A stretch of DNA of 64,000 nucleotides, taken from Lysinibacillus sphaericus (lineage in GTDB: Bacteria > Bacillota > Bacilli > Bacillales_A > Planococcaceae). Positions within the stretch are counted from its first letter, which is position 1; the number at the start of each line of letters is the position of its first letter. This document shows, one piece after another, positions 8,987 to 16,033 of this stretch. The translations under genes were made by a program, and so were the position numbers. A model generated the notes under the pieces. It was not told where the DNA came from. It ran no database searches and saw only the letters and a program-made list of their open reading frames with translations. The DNA is taken from positions 1,310,001 through 1,374,000 of the forward strand of contig NZ_CP019980.1 of NCBI RefSeq assembly GCF_002982115.1. Reading direction: 5' to 3'.

Positions 8987-10000
8987 ATGAGTTATTCTTT
9001 AGGCATTTTAGACCAAAGCCCAATTATCGACAATGCGACAAACGAGCAAGCATTGCAAAATACAGTCGCTTTAGCACAAAGGGCTGAGCAGTTAGGATAT
9101 ACGCGTTTTTGGGTGTCAGAACATCATAATACCGATACATTAGCAGGCACTTCACCAGAAGTTTTAGTATCGTATTTACTTGCAAAAACGACCTCAATTC
9201 GTATTGGCTCAGGTGGGGTTATGTTACAACATTATAGCCCATACAAAGTGGCAGAAAATTTCCATGTGCTCGCAACGTTAGAACCAGGGAGAGTAGATTT
9301 GGGCATTGGAAAAGCACCAGGAGGTCTACCATTGTCTACAAAGGCATTGCAATTTGGCACGCTGAACAATGGGGAGGACTTTGAGGAAAGACTAACGTTT
9401 TTACAGCAATTAATGGACAACGCGCTACCATCAGAGCATGAACTAAAAGATGTTCAGGCAACACCTATACCTAAAGTAAAACCATCGTTATTTTTACTTG
9501 GTGCAAGCCCTCAAAGTGCAGCTCTTGCAGGTAAGCTTGGCATTGCCTTTGTCTTTGCTCGCTTTATCAATAGTGATCCGGCAATTTTACAGGAAGCGGC
9601 TAAGGCCTATCGCACGCATTTCCCAAATGGTCATTTTGCAGTATCAATTGCCGCCTTTGCCGCCCCAACAAAAGAGGAGGCACAGGCATTAGTAGGAGAA
9701 CAAAAAATTACGAAAGTACATTTGGCAAGTGGTCGTAGTTTGACACTACAATCGGTGGAATTAGCAGAAAAATTTGGGCAGGAATCAGGAGAAGCGTTCA
9801 CTGTACAGCAGTATGATGCTGATATTTTATACGGTACGCCTGAAGAGATAAAAGCCACATTGGATGCCTTTCACAAGCAATATCAAATTGATGAGTTTAT
9901 TTTGCATACACCGATTTTAAAGGCATTTGAACGACAGCGATCATTTGAACTATTAAGTCCAGTAAATTTACATTTACAACAACATGAAACAGTAAGTTAA
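8987..10000 (+). CDS. LLM-class flavin oxidoreductase, MsnO8 type (CmoO/YtmO-like)
   Basis: Second luciferase-like protein of the operon, 337 residues from the ATG with AAGGAGG at 8974-8980. An upstream in-frame start at 8957 has no ribosome site. It shows the MsnO8 group start (SLGILDQSPI), then YTRFWVSEHHNTDTLAGTSP, IRIGSGGVMLQHYSPYKVAE and GRVDLGIGKAPGG. It corresponds to B. subtilis YtmO (CmoO) by family and position. It lies 47 bp after the first monooxygenase and 15 bp before the glutaredoxin-like gene, so all three are probably cotranscribed. Confidence 0.83.
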   Translation: MSYSLGILDQSPIIDNATNEQALQNTVALAQRAEQLGYTRFWVSEHHNTDTLAGTSPEVLVSYLLAKTTSIRIGSGGVMLQHYSPYKVAENFHVLATLEPGRVDLGIGKAPGGLPLSTKALQFGTLNNGEDFEERLTFLQQLMDNALPSEHELKDVQATPIPKVKPSLFLLGASPQSAALAGKLGIAFVFARFINSDPAILQEAAKAYRTHFPNGHFAVSIAAFAAPTKEEAQALVGEQKITKVHLASGRSLTLQSVELAEKFGQESGEAFTVQQYDADILYGTPEEIKATLDAFHKQYQIDEFILHTPILKAFERQRSFELLSPVNLHLQQHETVS

Positions 10001-10015
10001 GGAGGATTATTAAAC

Positions 10016-10294
10016 ATGGCAAAAAAAATCGATGTAGTTGTATGGTCAAAGCAAGGTTGTAGCTATTGTGATGAAGTTAAAGCCTATTTACAAGGGCAAG
10101 GAATTGCTTATAGAACAGTTGATGTTACACATAACGATGCTTTTCGTGACATTCTTGATACAAAGTATGGCGTACGCTATGTGCCAGTAGTAGAAATTGG
10201 TTCAAGTGAGGATGGGGTGTACAAAGCCGTTACAGAACTTGGACTTGAACATATTAAGACAGCACTTGCTATTCATTTACCATCGCAAGTTTAG
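10016..10294 (+). CDS. Glutaredoxin-like protein (CmoI/YtnI-like)
   Basis: The 92-residue thioredoxin-fold protein has the dithiol motif CSYC (C15, C18) in WSKQGCSYCDEVKAYL and a cis-Pro region YVPVVEIG. AAGGAGG precedes the ATG. B. subtilis YtnI (CmoI) is a glutaredoxin-like protein in the same operon, where it takes part in S-alkyl-cysteine use. A redox role toward the monooxygenase product or the operon's thiol intermediates fits but is not shown by the sequence. Confidence 0.83.
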   Translation: MAKKIDVVVWSKQGCSYCDEVKAYLQGQGIAYRTVDVTHNDAFRDILDTKYGVRYVPVVEIGSSEDGVYKAVTELGLEHIKTALAIHLPSQV

Positions 10295-10310
10295 GAAAGG
10301 GAGTGATACG

Positions 10311-11135
10311 ATGAGGAAATTAACGTTTTATTTAACATGTGTACTTATGTTATTGTTAACGGCTTGCTCAAGTACAGAAAAATCACAAATAGATAGTAGT
10401 AAAGATGCGAAAGCACAAGGTAAAAATAACGTTCAAACAATACTGGTTGGAACAGGTACGCAATTTCCTAATATTTGCTTCCTTGATGATAAGGGGAATT
10501 TAACAGGCTACGATGTTGAGCTTGTAAGAGCGATTGATAAAAAGCTACCGGAGTATAATTTTGAATTTAAAACAATGGAATTTTCAAACTTATTACTAAG
10601 TTTAGAAACAGGGAAAATTGATTTAATCGCACATCAGATGGAGGTCAATAGTGAACGGGAGGAAAAATTTCTATTTAACAAGGAGCCATATAATGTATTT
10701 CCATTACAAGTAACGGTCAATGCGGACAATAATGACATCCAATCGATTGCGGATTTAACAGGCAAAAATGTAAGTGTGTCGCCAACGAGCAACTCTGCTG
10801 TTTTTATTGAAAAATATAATAAAGAGCATAATTTAGGGGCAAATATTGTGTATTCCTCTGGATCAGTGGATGTTAATAATCAACTTGCGACAGGCCGTCT
10901 TGATGCAATTATTACAACACCATTTGCAGTGAAGTACTATAACGAAAGCAATGAAGCTCAACAAAAAGTAGTGGGTGACGCACTATTAAACTCGAAAGTT
11001 TACTTTTTACTAAACAAAGATGAAGTACCTTTACAGGAGCGTATTGATGAGGCGATTAGAGAGCTTAAAACAGAAGGCGTAATTAGCGAGCTCAGTAAAA
11101 AGTGGTTAGGTGATGACTATACTGTAGATTTCTAA
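10311..11135 (+). CDS. Amino-acid ABC transporter substrate-binding lipoprotein (TcyJ/TcyK-like)
   Basis: Extracellular solute-binding protein (SBP_bac_3 family), 274 residues, exported as a lipoprotein. The N-terminus MRKLTFYLTCVLMLLLTACS is a signal peptide with lipobox LTAC and modified Cys19. The binding fold follows, with GYDVELVRAIDKKLPEYNFEFK and LSLETGKIDLIAHQM. GGGAGTG before 10311 sets the start; the longer frame upstream runs into the previous gene. By context it binds cystine or S-alkyl-cysteine derivatives, as TcyJ/TcyK do in B. subtilis. Only one binding protein is present, whereas B. subtilis has two. Confidence 0.85.
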   Translation: MRKLTFYLTCVLMLLLTACSSTEKSQIDSSKDAKAQGKNNVQTILVGTGTQFPNICFLDDKGNLTGYDVELVRAIDKKLPEYNFEFKTMEFSNLLLSLETGKIDLIAHQMEVNSEREEKFLFNKEPYNVFPLQVTVNADNNDIQSIADLTGKNVSVSPTSNSAVFIEKYNKEHNLGANIVYSSGSVDVNNQLATGRLDAIITTPFAVKYYNESNEAQQKVVGDALLNSKVYFLLNKDEVPLQERIDEAIRELKTEGVISELSKKWLGDDYTVDF

Positions 11136-11159
11136 CGCATAGGAGAGGATGAGGGAAGT

Positions 11160-11861
11160 ATGGGCAATGATTTTGACTGGATGCTAATAGCGAATGTACT
11201 TCCGATATTGCTTCAATATTTACCCGTAACACTGGAGATATTATTTTTTTCAATTGTTTTTGGCATATTGTTTGGCTTCGTAGCTGCCATACCAAAGCTA
11301 TTACAAATTCCAATTTTAAAACAAATGGTTACGATTTATATTTCATTTATTCGTGGCACACCTATTTTAATTCAGTTGTTTTTAGTGTTTTACGGTGTAC
11401 CTGCTCTATTAAAGATGATTCATATTGATGTAACAAGAATGGATGCTATCTATTTTGTCATCATAACGTATACATTCAGTAATGCTGCCTCGTTTGCAGA
11501 AATTTTTAGAGCTGCTATTTTAACGATTGACCGTGGGCAATTAGAAGCGGCTTACGTTGTCGGCTTAAATCGAGCGCAAGCATTTTTACGTATTATTTTG
11601 CCACAGGCGCTACGTATCGCCTTTCCAAATATAGCGAATACGATGGTTAGCTCGTTAAAGGATACGTCATTGGCATTTTCAATTGGTGTTATGGATATGG
11701 TCGGTCGAGGAGAAACGCTGATTGCTTCGACTACAAGAGCATTAGAAATCTATTTGGCACTATCAGTCGTTTATTATGTGATTGTGGTGTTCGCGGAAAA
11801 GGTATTGAAACGTAATGAACGCTATCTCAACCGTTATATGAAAGAAGTAGCGATGAGCTAG
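11160..11861 (+). CDS. Amino-acid ABC transporter permease (TcyL-like)
   Basis: HisM-type inner-membrane permease of 233 residues with about five membrane segments. The cytoplasmic EAA loop GQLEAAYVVGLNRAQAFLRI, which should contact an ATPase, is intact, as is the FIRGTPILIQLFLVFYG segment typical of polar amino-acid importers. It lies 24 bp after the binding-protein gene and 12 bp before a second permease, so the two probably form a heterodimeric channel. No ATPase gene is in the cluster. Confidence 0.88.
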   Translation: MGNDFDWMLIANVLPILLQYLPVTLEILFFSIVFGILFGFVAAIPKLLQIPILKQMVTIYISFIRGTPILIQLFLVFYGVPALLKMIHIDVTRMDAIYFVIITYTFSNAASFAEIFRAAILTIDRGQLEAAYVVGLNRAQAFLRIILPQALRIAFPNIANTMVSSLKDTSLAFSIGVMDMVGRGETLIASTTRALEIYLALSVVYYVIVVFAEKVLKRNERYLNRYMKEVAMS

Positions 11862-11873
11862 GGGGAAAGGATA

Positions 11874-12581
11874 ATGACTATCGATGTAGCTTTTATAGGG
11901 CAGGCTTTACAGGAAATTTTTAAGGTGTTGCCTTTAACTTTGTTTATGACATTTACACCTGTTTGTTTAGGTATTTTAATTGGCATCATCGTCGCCTTTG
12001 TTCGCCTAAAACAACTAAAAATACTAGCACCGTTATTAAATTTTTACGTTTCTTTTTTCAGAGGCACACCGATTATTATGCATATTATGCTTATTTACTT
12101 TGGAATACCAATTGTTGTAGATGCAATGGCACAAGCATTGAATTTGGATTTTCAGTCAAATACGATTCCAATTTTATTTTTGGTCTTACTAGCGTTGACG
12201 TTAAGTGCAGGGGCTTATGCATCAGAAATTATACGATCCGGTATTTTAGGTGTGCCACAAGGGCAATTAGAAGCGGCGTATGCTGTTGGGCTAACCTTTT
12301 CGCAGGCAATGCGACGTTTGATATTACCTCAAGCATTTAGTCAATCCATACCGAATTTTACAAATGTCTTTATTGGATTTTTGCATGCGACCTCTTTGGC
12401 ATTTTTTGTCTCAATTAAAGAGTTAACAGGCGCAGCGAATATCGTGGCTTCAGTTAATTTAAAGTTTTTAGAGGCATTTATAGCAGTCGGTTTAATCTAT
12501 TGGGGTGTTTCAATTGTTGTGGAATGGTTTGCTCACCAAATCGAAAAGAGGGTGACGGCTTATAGTAAGGGAGGCATCTAG
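11874..12581 (+). CDS. Amino-acid ABC transporter permease (TcyM-like)
   Basis: Second HisM-type permease, 235 residues, with FFRGTPIIMHIMLIYFG and an EAA loop GQLEAAYAVGLTFSQAMRRL. AGGGGGAAAGG lies before the ATG. It resembles the previous permease in layout but not closely in sequence, as expected for the TcyL/TcyM pair. In B. subtilis the next gene is tcyN, the ATPase. Here the next gene is an acetyltransferase. Confidence 0.88.
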   Translation: MTIDVAFIGQALQEIFKVLPLTLFMTFTPVCLGILIGIIVAFVRLKQLKILAPLLNFYVSFFRGTPIIMHIMLIYFGIPIVVDAMAQALNLDFQSNTIPILFLVLLALTLSAGAYASEIIRSGILGVPQGQLEAAYAVGLTFSQAMRRLILPQAFSQSIPNFTNVFIGFLHATSLAFFVSIKELTGAANIVASVNLKFLEAFIAVGLIYWGVSIVVEWFAHQIEKRVTAYSKGGI

Positions 12582-12662
12582 TTGTGTGCAATAAGAACGC
12601 TGTTCAACGCCTGAGTGCTTATCCCGTTTTCAATCGAAAAAGAAGTGAAAGGAGTGTTGTTT

Positions 12663-13175
12663 ATGACAGTAGCACAAATTGTTATTGAACATTTACGACA
12701 AGAAGATTATCCAGCTTATTTGGAAGTGCTAGTGGACAGTTATGCGCAGTATGAGAAAGATTACAAAGACCCAGCGCATTGGGCTCAATATTTACAAGAT
12801 ATTCGGTCGTCTGTTGGCAATCCAAATGCAGAGACAATATTAGTTGCAAAGCGTGAGCAGGAAATTGTAGGAGGCTTGCAACTATTTACAAATGCTGAAA
12901 AAGCATACGGTCTTCCTGAACTTGGTATTGAGTCAACGATTGTACGCTTATTAGCAGTTCATCCGAAAGGGAGGGGGCAAGGTGTGGCTAAAAAATTATT
13001 ACAAGAAAGTTTTGCCTTTGCTCGCAAGCGTCAGGATCAATCTCTCTATTTACATTCTGGTGATATTATGCAAGTTGCGATCAACCTCTATTTATCACTC
13101 GGTTTTGTCCGAGACGAGTCAAAAGAGTTTTATAAAGGCGATATCTTGGTGAAAAGCTTCCGCTATGATTTGTAA
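12663..13175 (+). CDS. GNAT N-acetyltransferase (SnaA/YtmI-like)
   Basis: The 170-residue GNAT protein shows the acetyl-CoA-binding stretch VRLLAVHPKGRGQGVAKKLLQ (VHPKGRGQGVA, residues about 100-110) and the late LGFVRDESKEFY motif. AAAGGAG before 12663 sets the start, although the frame is open 16 codons further upstream. In B. subtilis the ytmI operon begins with snaA/ytmI, which N-acetylates S-alkyl-cysteines before oxidation. Here the acetyltransferase ends the operon instead. No N-deacetylase (sndA/ytnL type) or riboflavin kinase (ribR) is in the window. Confidence 0.78.
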   Translation: MTVAQIVIEHLRQEDYPAYLEVLVDSYAQYEKDYKDPAHWAQYLQDIRSSVGNPNAETILVAKREQEIVGGLQLFTNAEKAYGLPELGIESTIVRLLAVHPKGRGQGVAKKLLQESFAFARKRQDQSLYLHSGDIMQVAINLYLSLGFVRDESKEFYKGDILVKSFRYDL

Positions 13176-13321
13176 CGAATAACCCGCTGAAAAGTAACCA
13201 GCGAGTGTTGTTAGATGTTTCAAAAAAATCATTTATGAAGAAGGTTATCTCATCGAAACAATGGTTCCACGTGCACTTGAACAGAGCGTGACATAAGTGC
13301 CTGTCACCTTTAATCATATTC
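13176..13321. other. Intergenic stretch, possible gene-end remnant
   Basis: No complete gene. One plus-strand frame near 13236-13292 reads EEGYLIETMVPRALEQSVT before a stop, which looks protein-like but has no start or ribosome site. It is directly followed by the short motif AGTGCCTGTCACC seen in related form elsewhere in the window. Either a decayed gene end or chance. Confidence 0.25.
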
Positions 13322-13363
13322 AAAACACGACCTTCTCCTTAGTTGGAGGGGTCGTGTTTTTTC
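13322..13363. terminator. Bidirectional terminator between the GNAT gene and glcD
   Basis: Stem AAAACACGACC/GGTCGTGTTTT with T runs on both strands, between two convergent genes. Confidence 0.9.
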
Positions 13364-13393
13364 TCAATTAATGAAAGTGAAAATTTATCGCTA

Positions 13394-14773
13394 CTACAAG
13401 TTGAAAATTTTTCCTGGATTCATAATATTATGTGGGTCAAGTGCTGCCTTAATGCTTTTCATAACAAGTAATGAGGCACCGTGCTCCATTGATTGATATT
13501 TCATCTTCCCAATCCCTACACCATGTTCTCCTGTACAAGTTCCACCGCGAAGCAATGCATACTGTACAATATGTTCGTTAAAACGGTCAGCTTGAGCCTG
13601 TTCCTGCGCATTCGTTGGGTCTAACATTAATAGAGCATGGAAATTGCCGTCTCCGACATGTCCGACAATGCCTCCTACTAGACCGACAGTATTTAATTGT
13701 TCGCGTGCATAGAGTATCGTTTCTGCCAATTTTGAAATCGGTACACAGACGTCAGTTGACATTAGTTTTTTACCAGGGTACGCATGAATATATGCATAGG
13801 CTAAAGAATGACGTGCCTCCCACAGCTTATTGCGTGCTGCATTGTCTTGTTCAAATTGGACACTCTTACAGCCGAAATCCTCAAAGATTTCTGTAGCAAA
13901 TTCAATATCTGCACGCATACCTGCATCGTTGCCGTGGAATTCTAAAAATAGCGTAGGTTTTTCATCATACGTTGTTTCATTATAAATATTCACTTGTGTA
14001 ATAGAAGCTTCATCGACTAGTTCAACGCGACCAACGGAGATGCCAGCCTGCAATAATGCGGCTACTGCACTGACAGCATCGCCCACTGTTTCAAAGACAG
14101 CACGGCCAGCAGTCACGAATTCTGGAATACCGTAAACTTGCAATGTCAGCTCTGTAAAGCATCCTAACGTACCTTCTGAACCAACAAATAAACCGTTCAA
14201 ATGATAGCCAGAAGAAGATTTCGCTGCTAAGTTGCCCGTATGAATGACAGTTCCGTCAGCAAGTACTACTTCTAAATCCCGTACTTGGTCGCGCATTACA
14301 CCGTAACGAACTGCTGTCGTACCGCTGGCGTTTGTTGCAGCCATACCACCAAGTGTCGCATCTGCTCCAGGATCTACCGTAAATTGTAGCCCATGTTTTT
14401 TAAGTTCTTTATTTAATTGTGCACGTGTCACACCTGGTTGCACTTTCACTAATAAATCTTCTGGACGAATCTCTAAAATTGCATTCATTTCAGAAAAATC
14501 GATAGATATCCCTTTTTCAATCGGAATAGCATTGCCTTCTAAACTTGAGCCAACACCAAATGGGACAACGGGTATAAGATTAGCATGTGCGATTTTCATG
14601 ATGGCACTTACGTCTCCTGTAGAACGTGGGAAGACGACGATATCAGGTAAATTCATCGCATGATGAGATTCGTCTTTGCCATGTAGTTCTCGTACTGTGT
14701 CGTTTGTCGACACTTGCTCATCCGATAATACCTCTCTAAGTTGATTTACTAGTAGCTCTATTGCAACAGTCAT
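13394..14773 (-). CDS. glcD: FAD-linked 2-hydroxy-acid oxidase, glycolate oxidase subunit GlcD type
   Basis: Oxidises a 2-hydroxy acid (glycolate or D-lactate) using FAD. The 459 residues contain a FAD_binding_4 domain (about 35-175, with PVVPFGVGSSLEGNAIP and GGMAATNASGTTAVRYG) and a C-terminal FAD-oxidase domain (about 215-457) with HVGDGNFHALLMLD and the terminal GEHGVGIGK motif. GGAGGG on the minus strand precedes the ATG. B. subtilis has a homologue, ysfC, in the same region. The partner Fe-S subunit (ysfD type) is not beside it, so electron transfer may be to another acceptor. Substrate preference cannot be read from the sequence. Confidence 0.88.
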   Translation of the reverse strand: MTVAIELLVNQLREVLSDEQVSTNDTVRELHGKDESHHAMNLPDIVVFPRSTGDVSAIMKIAHANLIPVVPFGVGSSLEGNAIPIEKGISIDFSEMNAILEIRPEDLLVKVQPGVTRAQLNKELKKHGLQFTVDPGADATLGGMAATNASGTTAVRYGVMRDQVRDLEVVLADGTVIHTGNLAAKSSSGYHLNGLFVGSEGTLGCFTELTLQVYGIPEFVTAGRAVFETVGDAVSAVAALLQAGISVGRVELVDEASITQVNIYNETTYDEKPTLFLEFHGNDAGMRADIEFATEIFEDFGCKSVQFEQDNAARNKLWEARHSLAYAYIHAYPGKKLMSTDVCVPISKLAETILYAREQLNTVGLVGGIVGHVGDGNFHALLMLDPTNAQEQAQADRFNEHIVQYALLRGGTCTGEHGVGIGKMKYQSMEHGASLLVMKSIKAALDPHNIMNPGKIFNL

Positions 14774-14850
14774 TCCAATCCCTCCAAACTTTCTGATAAA
14801 TCTAATTTATCATGCGATTAGTGGAATTGGAATGAAGTGTTCATAAAAAA

Positions 14851-15060
14851 TCAGTGTGCAAATACTTTTTCAAGCTTTTGAACGAATGCATCTTGTTCTT
14901 CAGCAGTTGATTGTTGCCACCATTTTTCGAAAAATACACCAAGCCCAGGTAGTAGATGCTCCTCACCACGTGAAATAGCATCTTGCACTATATCCTTAAA
15001 TTCTGCTGCGGATTGCCCATGTACGTTTGCTGAAATGGCATCTCTTATTTGAAAATTCAT
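14851..15060 (-). CDS. sspI: Small acid-soluble spore protein I
   Basis: The 69-residue protein has the SspI layout: MNFQIRDAISANVHGQSAAE, then a central GEEHLLPGLGVFFEKWWQ with the conserved LPGLGV. SspI is a minor spore-core protein made in the forespore, under SigG in B. subtilis. AGGAGG on the minus strand precedes the start. In B. subtilis sspI lies just before ysgA-pheST, and here it lies in the same segment with extra genes inserted between. The match is to family sequence remembered, not searched. Confidence 0.88.
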   Translation of the reverse strand: MNFQIRDAISANVHGQSAAEFKDIVQDAISRGEEHLLPGLGVFFEKWWQQSTAEEQDAFVQKLEKVFAH

Positions 15061-15263
15061 CTATTTCGCCTCCTTAGTCATAATGTGTCCAGCGAAAAAA
15101 GAAATATGTATTAAATGAAGGTAAAACATATGATTTGTTTAAATACTTCTTATTATTTGTGCTAAATTAAGGCGATTTTTTAAAAGTTTCGTTGATGATT
15201 TTTTATAAAAGCGTTTGTCGACGATTTGGTAGCCGCACGTTAAGCTAGTATCACCTAGGAATA

Positions 15264-15821
15264 ATGGACTGTGCACAAGTCGTTAGGAAAGTAATAGTGT
15301 CACAAGACAAGCACAAACAACTTCTTTCGCCACAACAGCCATTTGAGGAAATATTAGAATTAGTCCAACCGATGATTACTTCTATTTTATTAAAGTGCCA
15401 TATTTACAAAGACTTTGCGTATTATCGCCATATTGCAGCAATTGCTGTGTGGAAAGCTTATCAAAAGGCCAATCCATCGAACGGGCAGTTTTCTGCATAT
15501 ATTTATTCAACTGTTAAAGGGGAAATTTTGAAAGAACTGACAAAGAATAAACAATTCCAAGACAACGTGACATTTGTAGCTGACGACAAATTAAACAGTA
15601 TAAGATGTCAGCAGGAACAGATTAACCGACTAGAGGCTTGTTTATTAGTAGATACAATCATGGGTAATTTAAAAGAGGTAGACCGAAAGATACTGCAACT
15701 TTATTACCTAGAAGGCTATACGTATGATGAAATAGCTAAAGAACTATTTCTGTCTGTTGCTGCAGTCAAAAAGAGACGTACAAGACTGATATATAAGCTC
15801 CGTAGTCTCTACCGTCGATAA
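15264..15821 (+). CDS. Sigma-70 family RNA polymerase sigma factor, orphan
   Basis: The 185-residue protein has a sigma region 2 (about residues 28-90, including AAIAVWKAYQKANPSNGQFSAYIYSTVKGE, split here only by description) and a clear region 4 HTH (about 125-182, KEVDRKILQLYYLEGYTYDE, then VAAVKKRRTRLIYKLR). Region 3 is absent, as in short alternative sigma factors. CTAGGAATA before the ATG is a modest ribosome site. No anti-sigma gene is adjacent; the next gene, 155 bp on, encodes a membrane EAL protein. The target promoters and signal are unknown. Confidence 0.8.
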   Translation: MDCAQVVRKVIVSQDKHKQLLSPQQPFEEILELVQPMITSILLKCHIYKDFAYYRHIAAIAVWKAYQKANPSNGQFSAYIYSTVKGEILKELTKNKQFQDNVTFVADDKLNSIRCQQEQINRLEACLLVDTIMGNLKEVDRKILQLYYLEGYTYDEIAKELFLSVAAVKKRRTRLIYKLRSLYRR

Positions 15822-16033
15822 AGAAATTACTACAAAAAGATAGTAAAAGTATGCTAATATCAAAATAAATTGAATATTAGCATACTTTTGCTTGATGCAT
15901 ACAAAGTCTAATAAAAGTGCTATGATTTGTAAGAAGTCTAAGATATATACAATTTCAATGTCTTTGCTATGAATTAATGGGTATATATACCCGTCTATTT
16001 AAAATGAGTATAACTTGGTATGGAGGGTTAGTA

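Noticed and set aside
13394-14773. Lactate dehydrogenase as a firm call for the GlcD-type protein
   Set aside because: The FAD-oxidase family covers several 2-hydroxy acids; substrate cannot be read from the sequence.
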